From CAYHKY01 sp964357355 (lineage in GTDB: Bacteria; Patescibacteriota; Microgenomatia; UBA10105): a DNA stretch of 26,668 nucleotides. Below, piece by piece: positions 13,429 to 22,324 of the stretch. The DNA lies in NCBI GenBank assembly GCA_964357355.1, contig CAYHKY010000008.1, positions 1 to 26,668 on the forward strand, given 5' to 3'. The position numbers were made by a program, and so were the translations under genes. The notes under the pieces were generated by a model. The model ran no database searches. It saw nothing but the letters and a program-made list of their open reading frames with translations, and had not been told where the DNA came from. Each line of letters begins with the position of its first letter. Positions within the stretch are counted from its first letter, which is position 1.

Positions 13429-14181
13429 TTAAAGCTTTCCGCGTACATCCTGTTGTATTTCGTTTGGTTCACAAATGAAGTTGCGTATCTTCTGAATATC
13501 GTATATCGGAACACGTGTTTCCTGAAGTTCGACTGAAACCCGTCGTGCTGTGGCAAATATAAACACTTTTTTCTTATCTTGCATAAGTTGCTTGACTGGA
13601 TCAGCAAAATCGCTGTCTCCACTCCAGAGTATGAACGTATCGGCATTTTTTCTTTCATAATCCAGCATCATGTCCCTGCCGATTTCAACATCAAAGTTGC
13701 ACTTTCTCACTTCCAAATATTTTGTTCCATGATCATACAGTTCTTTGAGTTTTGCGTTAAGAAATTCAATCGTCTCAATACTCAACTTGCGTAGAAGAGG
13801 TTTTTTGATGAACTTTTCTAAAACGGATGGAGAATTGGATGGAATACCCGTTGTATCAATCGAAAGACGCATGATCTTTACAGGTTTTGAAATTACGATA
13901 TAGTCGTAGGTTTTGGCCTCTTCGATAAATTGTTTAGAGCCATCATCACCTTCAAGGACACCGTTATATAAATACACTGCATTAATAGTAGAAAATGAAT
14001 CTAAAAGTTGCTTTAGGCGCTTTGAGTTTATATTCCACTTTAACTTTGAGGACCAATGATAGGCATTGCTCCAGTCTAAATAGATGTTTGTTTTTCCAGT
14101 AAATATATTCGACAGCTCTTTTATCCGATCTGGAAATATTTTAGCCAACTTTTCGATTCTTTCTGTTTTTGGTTTAAACAT
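13429..14181 (-). CDS. NYN-domain (LabA/DUF88-type) protein, probable ribonuclease (250 aa)
   Basis: The protein has the PIN-like NYN fold with its acidic metal site. NIYLDWSNAYHW carries Asp36 and Asn39, CNFDVEIGRDMM carries Asp164 and Asp170, and FILWSGDSDFADP carries Asp189 and Asp191. The last strand (KKVFIFATARRVSVELQ) is also typical. Proteins of this family cut or process RNA, and several are linked to mobile elements or toxin-like modules. The substrate here is unknown. The insertion at about 85-130 is longer than in minimal NYN domains. A TATAAT box (complement of 14193-14198) lies 11 bases before the ATG, predicting an almost leaderless mRNA. The gene is isolated, facing the candidate small RNA tail to tail. 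Confidence 0.8.
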   Translation of the reverse strand: MFKPKTERIEKLAKIFPDRIKELSNIFTGKTNIYLDWSNAYHWSSKLKWNINSKRLKQLLDSFSTINAVYLYNGVLEGDDGSKQFIEEAKTYDYIVISKPVKIMRLSIDTTGIPSNSPSVLEKFIKKPLLRKLSIETIEFLNAKLKELYDHGTKYLEVRKCNFDVEIGRDMMLDYERKNADTFILWSGDSDFADPVKQLMQDKKKVFIFATARRVSVELQETRVPIYDIQKIRNFICEPNEIQQDVRGKL

Positions 14182-14734
14182 GCTCTTATTCCATTATACA
14201 TCAATCACTGTTTTCTAAGTCGTCGCACAATAGTTAGTTTGCGACGTGTGAAGCATGGGTTGAAGCTAATGATGGCAAGGTATTTATCCTTATAATCGCT
14301 TAAAGTCCTTCTTATGGAATATAATGAAAAAGTGTTTTCCACGGGTAAAGAATAAATTCGTCGGCACATAAAACACTCCTCACCCGTTCAAGACGATGAA
14401 TCATACTACTTCCTTCTATTCAAGCCTTTCTACACCCACGACAGCCTCAACCAAAACCGTACAAGTATTGTGCAACACGGATCCAGGTAACTTCGCTTAC
14501 CTCATGACTGAATTTGTTGAAAACGTAATGATCTATACGTAAATATCAAGGGTATGGTTCCGATAAAAATTGTGTAAATCTCTACAAAGCTATTGCCGTA
14601 TCGTTTAGATTGCTATTTTTTAGCTAAACCTCATCTGGGATGAATGTTCCCAGGATATATAATTCTATATATCGATTTTTTCCACTATAGGTAAGGCAAC
14701 TCTCAATCTCTTAGGAAAAACTCGAAAAGTTGAT
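14182..14734. other. 553-bp gap without a convincing gene
   Basis: The gap holds a perfect hairpin CGTCGCA/TGCGACG (14221-14246). It also has an AT-rich perfect hairpin GATATATA-attc-TATATATC followed by GA and six T (14654-14681), which has terminator form on the plus strand. A 48-codon open frame at 14396-14542 (MNHTTSFYSSLSTPTTASTK...) has no recognisable features, and a neighbouring frame reads protein-like for about 45 codons. The stretch may be decayed coding DNA. Confidence 0.35.
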
Positions 14735-15199
14735 CTAGTTATTGTTCAGGTAGTACAAGTCGTTCGGGTTGTCAGGTTTACACGGTTCTCCTGACACGCA
14801 ATTCACAGGAATTTTCCATCTTACATGTGGAAAACATGTATTTCCTTGTAAAACTTTTATATTTCCAGTTGAGACGTCAAAACAAACATTTACTTCCTTA
14901 TCAGGAGTAAAACCAGAGTTACCAGGCTCCCCTTTGTCGCCTTTCAGCCCAAGCGGTCCTGGATCACCTTGATCTCCTTTTGGACCTGGTTGCCCTACTA
15001 ATATTACCTCTCTGAAATTATTAGGACACTTTTTAAGAATGCTGAAACCATCATTTACAGAAAATAGAAATCCGTGTCTATTTTCACAAGCTGTGGTTAT
15101 TTGTGGTAAACCATCGGTTACAGCTTTAGCAAGCCCCGTACTTACAACTACAAATGCGAATAAGATCAATATAATTTTAACGACATTAATTGCGCTCAT
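14735..15199 (-). CDS. Secreted collagen-like protein (154 aa)
   Basis: An N-terminal signal peptide or anchor (about residues 6-25, VVKIILILFAFVVVSTGLAKA) is followed by a short Cys-containing domain (ITTACENRHGF...KKCPNN). Then come nine uninterrupted Gly-X-Y triplets from Gly69 to about residue 95 (GQPGPKGDQGDPGPLGLKGD...), and a C-terminal domain with four Cys. The layout ITACxN...C...G-P-K-G-D is the one seen in bacterial collagen-like surface or exosporium proteins. The short triple-helix segment would trimerise the protein outside the cell. The ATG has a strong AAGGAGGTGA ribosome site, unlike most genes here. It is the third gene of a minus-strand operon with the Pro/Thr-stalk protein (28 bases upstream) and the pilin-like protein. 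The role is inferred as surface structure or adhesion. Confidence 0.8.
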   Translation of the reverse strand: MSAINVVKIILILFAFVVVSTGLAKAVTDGLPQITTACENRHGFLFSVNDGFSILKKCPNNFREVILVGQPGPKGDQGDPGPLGLKGDKGEPGNSGFTPDKEVNVCFDVSTGNIKVLQGNTCFPHVRWKIPVNCVSGEPCKPDNPNDLYYLNNN

Positions 15200-15227
15200 A
15201 AAATCTCACCTCCTTGATTGTCAATTA

Positions 15228-16073
15228 CTACCAATCAATCCATTTGGGCTCATCGTCTATCATCATCTGCTCAACTTCTCCCCTAGCTTCCCCAGTATTG
15301 TCATGGAAGGTTAATATAAATAACCTTAGGGTGTTGTATCCAGGAACAATTAAAGAGTTATCTTGTTCTGCCAACGTCTTTATAGTGTCAAAATCACTCA
15401 TAATAATAACTTTATCTGTTTCCTCAACCCTACCTGTTACTGTTGTGTATCTTAGTCCGATCTGTACAGATTGCATCTCGGGATTTATATCTACTATGTC
15501 ATCTGACTCAAATTCTTTATAAAGATCACCATAAATTGATCCTTGTTGATGGAGTGCCTCAACTCTGTTGTAGAACTGCTCTCCTTTTGGGGTGCTACCT
15601 TTTACGATCCTACGTGAAGGCGTTGGTGTGGGCAATTGAGTTGGTTCAGTAGTCGGTCTTGTAGATGGCACATTTACAAGACTTGGGTTAATAATTGGAG
15701 AAGATTGGAATGTTGGTGTAGCTATTTTAGTAACCTCTTGTGAGGAGGAGGCAAGTTTTTGTGTATCTTTATCAACCAATGCAAGTCTCTCCATTACCAA
15801 AGAGATGAGGAAAAAAAGAGAAAATAATAAAATTTTTATAGCCTTTGGTAACCCGATATTCCATGTGCTTCTGATGTAATTCCAAAATGGCGGAAAGATA
15901 ACTATTCCCGCGAACGTGATTAAGGTTGCATAAAACAATCCGAGATCAGAGTTGCCCACAAGAGTAGAAAAACCTGAGGTCATTCCCTTTCCAATAAAAA
16001 CAAACCCTATCATCCAACCCAAGATGGTAGCTATTGAAAATCTTTTTACAGGCAGTTGAGACTGATTCTCCAT
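15228..16073 (-). CDS. Membrane protein with Pro/Thr-rich stalk (281 aa), unknown function
   Basis: Three hydrophobic segments (about residues 13-33, 43-64 and 77-96) are followed by a low-complexity Pro/Thr/Ser linker (about 115-160, with PTTEPTQLPTPTPS). A C-terminal globular domain (about 165-281, SDDIVDINPEMQSVQIGLRY, FDTIKTLAEQDNSLIVPGYN) follows. With three membrane segments and a cytoplasmic N-terminus the stalk and C-domain would lie outside. I do not recognise the C-domain. A good Shine-Dalgarno (AGAGGAAGTG) precedes the ATG. It is the middle gene of the operon with the pilin-like and collagen-like proteins, suggesting a shared role at the surface. Confidence 0.7.
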   Translation of the reverse strand: MENQSQLPVKRFSIATILGWMIGFVFIGKGMTSGFSTLVGNSDLGLFYATLITFAGIVIFPPFWNYIRSTWNIGLPKAIKILLFSLFFLISLVMERLALVDKDTQKLASSSQEVTKIATPTFQSSPIINPSLVNVPSTRPTTEPTQLPTPTPSRRIVKGSTPKGEQFYNRVEALHQQGSIYGDLYKEFESDDIVDINPEMQSVQIGLRYTTVTGRVEETDKVIIMSDFDTIKTLAEQDNSLIVPGYNTLRLFILTFHDNTGEARGEVEQMMIDDEPKWIDW

Positions 16074-16110
16074 GATTCACTTCCTCTTATCTTTTGAGTA
16101 AATTGTTATC

Positions 16111-16524
16111 TTACTTGTCGTAGTTATGGAATTCTGTTGTATAGCTTCCTTCAACACTGTTAGTTTGGCCTGTTTGATTAATGTAAGAAATTCGATAGAC
16201 CTTACCATCTCCTCTCAACTCATATTTGAAATTTTTAAGCTTACTTATGGCTATTTCTAAATGCGCATAAGATCCTTGTTTGCTGGTCTCTAAGACCTCT
16301 TGCATGTCAGAAATCTGATGAGGGTATTTTCCTTTACTTACGTAGTAAACATTAATTGAAGCCTTCAGGAAATCAAAAGTGGCTTTCTCTTCACCTTGTG
16401 TTGCAACGATCACTTGTCGTTCGGCATCCTTTTTGGACAAAAATCTTGATAAGTAGTTAAAACCTAGGACACTACTTGCAACAATCAAAAAGAAAATGAT
16501 TCCTATTGTTATTTTCTTCCTCAT
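16111..16524 (-). CDS. Pilin/pseudopilin-like membrane-anchored protein (137 aa)
   Basis: One N-terminal hydrophobic helix (about residues 4-26) leads into a helix and a domain with DFLKASINVYYVSKGKYPHQISDMQEVL. This is the pattern of the conserved pseudopilin core (helix, then YY...G.YP, then Leu-rich turn) of type II secretion and type IV pilus minor pilins. The short beta strands that follow (NFKYELRGDGKVYRISYIN) fit the same fold. The prepilin peptidase motif (G-F-T-L-x-E) is missing, so it is probably a fixed anchor rather than an assembled pilin. The start is the ATG at 16524. A GTG two codons earlier (16530) is possible. It is the first gene of the accessory surface operon, driven by the promoter at 16552-16580. 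Confidence 0.65.
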   Translation of the reverse strand: MRKKITIGIIFFLIVASSVLGFNYLSRFLSKKDAERQVIVATQGEEKATFDFLKASINVYYVSKGKYPHQISDMQEVLETSKQGSYAHLEIAISKLKNFKYELRGDGKVYRISYINQTGQTNSVEGSYTTEFHNYDK

Positions 16525-16551
16525 GGTCACATAAAATGAGTGTCAAAGTCT

Positions 16552-16580
16552 ATTTTAGACTTATTTAAAGAGCAAATCAA
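16552..16580 (-). promoter_or_regulatory. Promoter of the surface-protein operon
   Basis: Minus strand: TTGATT (16575-16580), a 17-base spacer and TAAAAT (16552-16557, 5/6). The predicted transcript starts about 20 bases before the pilin-like gene and would cover all three genes down to 14735. Confidence 0.5.
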
Positions 16581-16641
16581 ATAGCGCCCTTCAAGAAAAC
16601 TTCTCTAAGACCTACCGCTGCTCCCCTGTTTGGCAAAACAC

Positions 16642-16667
16642 AAAAAAGCACCTTTCATCTAGTTGCT
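16642..16667 (-). terminator. Probable intrinsic terminator after ftsZ
   Basis: Minus strand: AGCAACT pairs with AGGTGCT (one mismatch) around a short loop and is followed by six T (16642-16647). It lies about 30-50 bases past the ftsZ stop and would end the division-gene transcript before the surface operon promoter. The stem is weak. Confidence 0.4.
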
Positions 16668-16695
16668 TTGGAGCAAGTTGAGCTAAAAAGTCTCG

Positions 16696-17838
16696 CTATC
16701 GTCCCTGTCTTAGAAATGCGGGAATGTCAAATTCATCTTGCTCCGGAGGTGCTTCATCCGCGGGCGGGGTGGGTGGCGGTTTTTCATCTTTGGTTTGCTG
16801 ATCATCCGCTCCCTGAACGATCGTCTTTTGCCCGTATTGCAGAGTCTGGCCGAACGGACGTGTGAGTCCTTGAAGCGTCCTTCTGGTTTCATCAAATCCT
16901 GTTGCAATCACCGTAATTTTTACCTGATCAACCAGCGCTTCATCAATTGATGCGCCAAAGATGATGTTGGCATCAGGATCAACTGCAGATGCGATCATTT
17001 TCGCCGCATCGTCAACTTCGTACATCGAAAGATCCTTACCGCCGGTGACATTGATAAGCACCCCTTTAGCACCATCCACCGATACTTCAAGAAGCGGTGA
17101 CGATATGGCCATGCGGGCAGCAGCTGTAGCCCGATTTTCGCCGGTACCGATGCCAATCCCCATCAGCGCCGATCCGGAATTCGTCATGATTGTTCGTACA
17201 TCGGCAAAGTCAACATTTATGAGTCCCGGGGTAGTGATGAGGTCGGAAATACCTTGCACGCCATGAGATAATACTGAATCAACGATCTTAAACGCTTCAA
17301 GCAGAGAAACTTTTTTGTCAACTACATCCAGTATGCGTTGATTCGGAATTACTATGAGCGTATCCACTTTTTCCCGTAATTGTTCAATCCCATCTTCTGC
17401 CTGTACCATCCGCCGCGTACCTTCAAATGTAAATGGCTTGGTAACCACAGCTACGGTCAAAGCTCCCATTTCTTTGGCAATTTGGGCAATGGTTGGCGTT
17501 GCGCCGGTTCCGGTACCACCACCCTCACCGCAAGTCAGAAATACCATGTCAGCGTCAAGCAAATGTTCCTTTATCTTTTCCCGTGATTCCTCAGCGGCTT
17601 GCTTACCAATATCAGGATTACCTCCTGAACCCAATCCGCGCGTGAGATTCTCACCGATTTGAATCTTGACTGACGAGTGCGACGTCAATAGCGCCTGGGC
17701 ATCAGAATTGATGCCGATAAAATCAACTCCGGCAATTTTGGCATCCGCGATCATGGAATTTAACGCATTGCATCCGCCGCCGCCAATACCTACTACTTTT
17801 ATCTTGGCAAATCTGGCAATATCGGGTTTAATGAGCAT
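16696..17838 (-). CDS. ftsZ: Cell division GTPase FtsZ (380 aa)
   Basis: This tubulin homologue polymerises into the Z-ring that directs septation. The nucleotide-binding glycine patch GIGGGGCNAL is at 17-26 and the tubulin signature GGGTGTG at 106-112. The residues before the signature are TCGE where many bacteria have TAGM. Synergy-loop and polymerisation parts follow (NVDFADVRTIMTNSGSALMG). A Pro/Asp/Glu-rich linker (about 345-365) leads to the conserved C-terminal peptide FDIPAFLRQGR, which binds FtsA. AAGGA lies about 9 bases before the ATG. It is the last gene of the division cluster, with its own likely promoter at 17896-17925. Confidence 0.98.
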   Translation of the reverse strand: MLIKPDIARFAKIKVVGIGGGGCNALNSMIADAKIAGVDFIGINSDAQALLTSHSSVKIQIGENLTRGLGSGGNPDIGKQAAEESREKIKEHLLDADMVFLTCGEGGGTGTGATPTIAQIAKEMGALTVAVVTKPFTFEGTRRMVQAEDGIEQLREKVDTLIVIPNQRILDVVDKKVSLLEAFKIVDSVLSHGVQGISDLITTPGLINVDFADVRTIMTNSGSALMGIGIGTGENRATAAARMAISSPLLEVSVDGAKGVLINVTGGKDLSMYEVDDAAKMIASAVDPDANIIFGASIDEALVDQVKITVIATGFDETRRTLQGLTRPFGQTLQYGQKTIVQGADDQQTKDEKPPPTPPADEAPPEQDEFDIPAFLRQGR

Positions 17839-17895
17839 AAAAGTAATCCTTTTTGTTGAAATCTTAGAGGCAGGATGATGTCCAATGGCAGGCGT

Positions 17896-17925
17896 ATAGT
17901 ATCACGGGACGTGGACTTTGTTCAA
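17896..17925 (-). promoter_or_regulatory. Possible ftsZ promoter in the ftsA-ftsZ gap
   Basis: Minus strand: TTGAAC (17920-17925), an 18-base spacer and TACTAT (17896-17901, 4/6). It sits in the 131-base gap between ftsA and ftsZ, the longest gap in an otherwise tight stretch. The match is moderate. Confidence 0.35.
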
Positions 17926-17969
17926 CTGATTATTGTCTAATTTATTTAGAGACTGTTACAACGCTTTAA

Positions 17970-19259
17970 TTATGGTAGAAATGGTTTAAGAATATCGACA
18001 ATTTTTCCTAATATACCTTTAACCGGTAATTTTCCGGTGAATTTTCCTACTTGATTAAACATACCTTGACTTTCTTTAGGCACCAGCTTGATCCCATATA
18101 ATACCAGACCTACAGATGTCGCAAATGCAGGTTTGAGAATTTCATCTACCAACCCCGTAATGTTTTGTGGTACTCCGATTCTGACTGGCATCGCCAGATT
18201 TTTTCGAGCTGCTTCAACAATTCCAACTGTTTCCGCGCCGCCGCCGCAAACAACCAATCCGGATGGAGTCATTCCACCAAAGCCGCTTTTTTTAATTTCC
18301 AGACCTACCATGGTAAATATCTCATTAAGCCGTGGTTTGATAATCCCTTCAATCAATGTCTTGCGTGAAACTTTCTTGAGATCTTCGGTTAGCTTCAAAC
18401 TATCCAGATTTATTTCATCTTCATCTTTTCGGCGGTATTTTATTTCCTCATCCGGTAATGCGGGCACTTTGGGTTTTTGTGAAAGCAGTAATTTTATTTT
18501 TTCGGCGCTTTCCAGGGAAACTCGGAGGCCTATGGCTAAATCATTAGTGATATTTTTAGCGCCTATCGGAATCACGCTTGAATATGAAAGCGCACCTTCG
18601 ACAAATACCGCCACATCGGTAGTTCCCCCGCCAATATCAACTAACACTACTCCCAACTCTTTTTCCGTATCGGTTAATACTGCTTGAGCAGAAGCAAAAC
18701 CATTAAACACAATACCTTCACTTCCAACACCCAATTCGCCCACGCATTTTTCCAAATTTCTAACTGCTGTTGCGCCGCCTGTAACGATATGAGTATCCAC
18801 TTCAAGCCGCACACCCGTCATTCCGATGGGGTCGGCAATACCCTCTTGGCCATCAACGATGAAACCTCGCGGCAACACATGTAAAATATGCCGTGATTGG
18901 GGAAGTTGTATTGCTTTGGCAGCATCAATGACACGCGCAACATCATCGGAAGTTATTTCTTTTTCGGGATGAGCTACAGCAACTACTCCATGAGAATTTT
19001 GGGATGATATATGATTACCTCCAATACCTACATACGCTGTTGCTACTGACGTACCTGCCATGCGCTCTGAACCTTCTAATGAAGGAGAAATTGCCTCAAT
19101 CGCATCCTCAATATCTACAACTTGTCCTTTTCGAAGACCTTTACTATCAACGACTGAAACACCAATTATAGAAGGCGGACCTTCTTCTTTGATGCTTGCG
19201 ATGATGGTCACTACCTTGGAAGTTCCAACATCTATGCCTGCCACAATTCGATCACGCAT
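17970..19259 (-). CDS. ftsA: Cell division protein FtsA (429 aa)
   Basis: This actin-fold ATPase tethers FtsZ filaments to the membrane and recruits later division proteins. The phosphate-1 motif is GIDVGTSKV (residues 8-16) and the phosphate-2 motif VLVDIGGGTTDVAVF. The adenosine-binding GLVVCGGGAETVG follows. The SHS2/1C domain region (about 84-165) is present. The C-terminus ends in an amphipathic helix (GILGKIVDILKPFLP), the membrane-targeting sequence. There is no Shine-Dalgarno site. The ATG lies 5 bases after the ftsQ stop, implying coupled translation. Confidence 0.97.
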   Translation of the reverse strand: MRDRIVAGIDVGTSKVVTIIASIKEEGPPSIIGVSVVDSKGLRKGQVVDIEDAIEAISPSLEGSERMAGTSVATAYVGIGGNHISSQNSHGVVAVAHPEKEITSDDVARVIDAAKAIQLPQSRHILHVLPRGFIVDGQEGIADPIGMTGVRLEVDTHIVTGGATAVRNLEKCVGELGVGSEGIVFNGFASAQAVLTDTEKELGVVLVDIGGGTTDVAVFVEGALSYSSVIPIGAKNITNDLAIGLRVSLESAEKIKLLLSQKPKVPALPDEEIKYRRKDEDEINLDSLKLTEDLKKVSRKTLIEGIIKPRLNEIFTMVGLEIKKSGFGGMTPSGLVVCGGGAETVGIVEAARKNLAMPVRIGVPQNITGLVDEILKPAFATSVGLVLYGIKLVPKESQGMFNQVGKFTGKLPVKGILGKIVDILKPFLP

Positions 19260-19264
19260 ATACG

Positions 19265-20011
19265 TTAATTAATACTTTGAGCCGCAGGAGTCGCACTCTG
19301 TGATGCGACATTTTCAACAAAAGTAAGAACTGGCTTGCTAAATGTCATGTTCACTCTGAGCGGCCACTGTCCATCTATTCTAAACTGTTTAAATAAGAGT
19401 TGTAAAGATGCGGCCATTTCTTTTGCGTTTTTAGAATAATCCATAACCACAATAGTCTTTTCATATCCCAATGTAATTAAATCCTTTTCACATGATATTT
19501 GTTGCGGCAAGGCTTCATCAATATCCTTAAGATTAGTCAGTAAACTGAGAATCATTTTAATTTGTGGATCTTCAATTATTAAACCTATTTTTGCGTGTGC
19601 TATGCAGGATAAATAAATAGGCGGCCGCGTGTCGTAAGTATCTCCCCCCAAAACCATACCTTCACTGTCAATAAACGTAATTTTATCATCAATTTGTACC
19701 CAGGCAATCGGTTGACGATATTCCATAACAAGACGCAGGGTGTGAGGCAGCTGTTTTGAAATCAGAATATTTTTCACCCAAGGATTTTTGTCTTTTATAT
19801 CCCTTTTGTACTTATCTTCATTTATTAGAAGAAGATTCTGTCTGCTTTTAACCGATACTAGATCCGTTAACAAATCACTGCTTCCTGCTATATAAACAAC
19901 TTGTAAGCGGAAAAAATCTCCGTTTAAAATCTGTAGCACGATGGCAATCAACAATAACAAACATGCCGGAATAATTAATAAAACTAAGAGACGTTGCACT
20001 CGTCGCTTCAC
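19265..20011 (-). CDS. ftsQ: Cell division protein FtsQ/DivIB (248 aa)
   Basis: This bitopic membrane protein links cytoplasmic ring proteins to septal wall enzymes. There is a short basic cytoplasmic tail (MKRRVQR) and one membrane segment (about 8-28). A POTRA domain follows (about 33-104: FRLQVVYIAGSSDLLTD through PHTLRLVMEYRQPIAWVQID), then the beta-domain (TFIDSEGMVLG onward). Sequence conservation is low, as usual for this family; position and architecture carry the call. It starts with GTG and overlaps the murG stop by four bases (GTGA). Confidence 0.9.
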   Translation of the reverse strand: MKRRVQRLLVLLIIPACLLLLIAIVLQILNGDFFRLQVVYIAGSSDLLTDLVSVKSRQNLLLINEDKYKRDIKDKNPWVKNILISKQLPHTLRLVMEYRQPIAWVQIDDKITFIDSEGMVLGGDTYDTRPPIYLSCIAHAKIGLIIEDPQIKMILSLLTNLKDIDEALPQQISCEKDLITLGYEKTIVVMDYSKNAKEMAASLQLLFKQFRIDGQWPLRVNMTFSKPVLTFVENVASQSATPAAQSIN

Positions 20012-21114
20012 ACTTCTGATTCTACCACGTTAACCAGTCGAGACGCGCCATCTTGGATAAAATTTTTGCTCATAATCTGCAAATTGGATTGAAATGTGTG
20101 GCGTTTTTTATATAGCAACTTAATCTGTTGCAGTAAAAGATCAGGCGTCAGATTTTTTTGTAGAACTACGAGCGCTGCATCATGAACGGATAGCAATTTC
20201 GCATTCTTCAGTTGTTCATCCCCTCCAGCCCAAGGAAGTGGCACAAACATTGCGGGCTTTTTGAGAATCAGTATTTCACTAACTGTATTGGCTCCGGCGC
20301 GCGCAACGATTATCCGGGCAGAATTGAGTACCCACCCGATTGTGTTTTGATTCAAATAGGGAATGGGGTAATATCGGTGTTTTAATGCCTTTGCAAGTTT
20401 TTCTTTTATTCCAGACAGCCTTTCATAATCCTTATAAAAAACAGTCTCTCCGCATTGATGGATTACCGCAAATTCCTGAATCAATTCGCCGATAATAGGC
20501 TCTATCAACACATTTAAACTGTGAGCTCCAAGGCTACCGCCTGTAATATACAACAATGGTTTATCTTCATCGATATTGATTTTTTCTTTAACTTGAAAAA
20601 TTTCCGGCCGAATAGGAATACCCGTCAAACAGATTTTTGATTTAGAAAAAAATCCTGTTGTAACATCTTGGGATATGCATATCTTTCGCGCAAAGATACC
20701 TATGATACGGTTAGCCAAACCTGCGGCAGACGTCTGCTCGTGAGTTATTACGGGAATACGCATGAACCAGGCGCCAATGGCAATTGGCAATGCGATGTAA
20801 CCTCCAAATGAGAGGACTACCTGAGGTTGCTCACCTTTAAGTATTTTGCATGAATTTACCAACCCTAAAGGAACTTTAAGTAAGGATATTAAGCCATGAA
20901 ACGTTAATTTTCGCTGCAATCTTCCTGTAGTCAAATTGATAAAACGAATACCCATGGATTTAATTTGACGGAATTCTTGTGAAATTGTTTCATCACCCTC
21001 TAACGCATTTCGGCGTCCTACATATACAATTTCCCATCCCCGGCTTTCTAATACCGCAATTGTGGCGAGTGCAGGTGTAAGATGACCACCCGTAATAATA
21101 ATTTTCTTCCGCAT
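20008..21114 (-). CDS. murG: UDP-GlcNAc:lipid I N-acetylglucosaminyltransferase MurG (368 aa)
   Basis: MurG adds GlcNAc to undecaprenyl-PP-MurNAc-peptide on the inner membrane face to make lipid II. It has the GT-B fold with the first Gly-rich loop ITGGHLTPALA (7-17) and VVLSFGGYIALPIAIGAW with HEQTSAAGLANR. The second Gly-rich loop is ITGGSLGAHSLN and the donor-binding stretch is ARAGANTVSEILILKKPAMFVPLPWAGGDEQLKNA. The usual Gly-Thr-Gly-Gly-His start is slightly changed (I-T-G-G-H). It lies 6 bases after ftsW. Confidence 0.96.
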   Translation of the reverse strand: MRKKIIITGGHLTPALATIAVLESRGWEIVYVGRRNALEGDETISQEFRQIKSMGIRFINLTTGRLQRKLTFHGLISLLKVPLGLVNSCKILKGEQPQVVLSFGGYIALPIAIGAWFMRIPVITHEQTSAAGLANRIIGIFARKICISQDVTTGFFSKSKICLTGIPIRPEIFQVKEKINIDEDKPLLYITGGSLGAHSLNVLIEPIIGELIQEFAVIHQCGETVFYKDYERLSGIKEKLAKALKHRYYPIPYLNQNTIGWVLNSARIIVARAGANTVSEILILKKPAMFVPLPWAGGDEQLKNAKLLSVHDAALVVLQKNLTPDLLLQQIKLLYKKRHTFQSNLQIMSKNFIQDGASRLVNVVESEV

Positions 21115-21120
21115 AAGGTT

Positions 21121-22239
21121 TTATTTGGTATTTTGCCTACTTATATTTAATAGAATACCTAAAGATGCCAGTATGGCAATTAAATTTGATCCTCCGTAGG
21201 AAATCAGAGGCAGCGGCACGCCTGTCAAAGGTACGAGAGCCACCATCGCCCCAAGATTTATGACGCTTTGAATTGCAAACCAAGCCCCAATACCCCCTGC
21301 TAGCAACTGACCAAATCTATCCGGTGCCCTGCGAGAAATGATAAATGCCCGATAAATTATTATCATAAATCCAATCAGCAATAGCAAAGAGCCTAAAAAT
21401 CCTATCTCTTCAGCAATTATTGCAAAAATAGAATCTGTAGTAGCTTCGGGTAGGTACTCATATTTTTGTCTGGATTTACCGAGTCCTACACCCAACCAAC
21501 CACCCGCCCCCAAAGCGATAAGAATTTGGCGAATATGATATGAGGATCCCAAAGGGTCCTGTTGGGGATTAAGAAAAGTTGTTATTCGCGCAAGCCGGTA
21601 TGGGACAATAAATGCCAATATAGAAACTGATATAAACCCTACGGGAAGCAATAATAAAAAGTGCATAATATTTGCTCCGGAGATGAAATAGAGCACCCCA
21701 GCAGTACCGGCTATGATAACTGCCGTACCCAAATCAGGCTGAAGTATCACCAAACCCAAAACTAGTATCAAAAGAAATATGAATGGTGCTAGTCTGCCTT
21801 TTTCCTTGAAAGTAAACCAGGCAGAGAGATAGATTGAGAGCGCGAGTTTCGCAAACTCAGTCGGCTGGAGTGAAAAAAATCCGAGATTGATCCACCTTTT
21901 TGCACCCAATACTTTGATTCCCAATCCGGGAATAAACACGGCTACCAGAAATATAAGTGTTATGACGAGCAAAGGAATTGCCGCTTTATACCATATATGA
22001 TAATCAATTATTGAAAATACACACATGACTATAATACCAATTAGCGCAAACACAGCTTGATCTTTTACAAAATGATATTGGTCGCCAAAATCCCTAAAGG
22101 CCACAACAGAAGAAGCGTTGAAAACAGAAAGTAAACCAAATAAAGTAAGTACCAAAATTGCAATAAACAATACTCGATCAACCCTCGCAAACTTTGAAAG
22201 TTTCAATTTTGGGAATTTCACAGATAATTTTTTGGTCAT
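21121..22239 (-). CDS. ftsW: SEDS septal peptidoglycan polymerase FtsW
   Basis: FtsW polymerises lipid II at the division septum with its cognate PBP. The protein has a basic N-terminus (MTKKLSVKFPKLKLSKFAR) and about ten membrane segments. SEDS signatures are LQPTEFAKLALS, LQPDLGTAVII, YLPEATTDSIFAIIAEEIGF and PLTGVPLPLISYGGSNLIA. The setting between mraY and murG supports FtsW rather than RodA. The start is uncertain: ATG at 22239 gives 372 aa, and ATG 22254 or GTG 22257 would add five or six residues. None has a clear Shine-Dalgarno site. The usual murD between mraY and ftsW is missing. Confidence 0.95.
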   Translation of the reverse strand: MTKKLSVKFPKLKLSKFARVDRVLFIAILVLTLFGLLSVFNASSVVAFRDFGDQYHFVKDQAVFALIGIIVMCVFSIIDYHIWYKAAIPLLVITLIFLVAVFIPGLGIKVLGAKRWINLGFFSLQPTEFAKLALSIYLSAWFTFKEKGRLAPFIFLLILVLGLVILQPDLGTAVIIAGTAGVLYFISGANIMHFLLLLPVGFISVSILAFIVPYRLARITTFLNPQQDPLGSSYHIRQILIALGAGGWLGVGLGKSRQKYEYLPEATTDSIFAIIAEEIGFLGSLLLLIGFMIIIYRAFIISRRAPDRFGQLLAGGIGAWFAIQSVINLGAMVALVPLTGVPLPLISYGGSNLIAILASLGILLNISRQNTK

Positions 22240-22324
22240 GTTAAATATTACCATCACTGCTTAGGCAGCCTTGACTTATTGATATTTGGTGCCTGGTGGC
22301 CCAATGAAGCATATTCCCTCTAGT

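Noticed and set aside
13507..13522. Palindrome GGAACACGTGTTTCC inside the NYN gene
   Set aside because: It has the CACGTG centre but the flanking arms are the wrong way round for parS, and it lies within coding sequence. Probably chance.
14396..14542. 48-codon plus-strand open frame
   Set aside because: There is no ribosome site, promoter or recognisable features, and competing frames are equally open. Noted only in the gap description.
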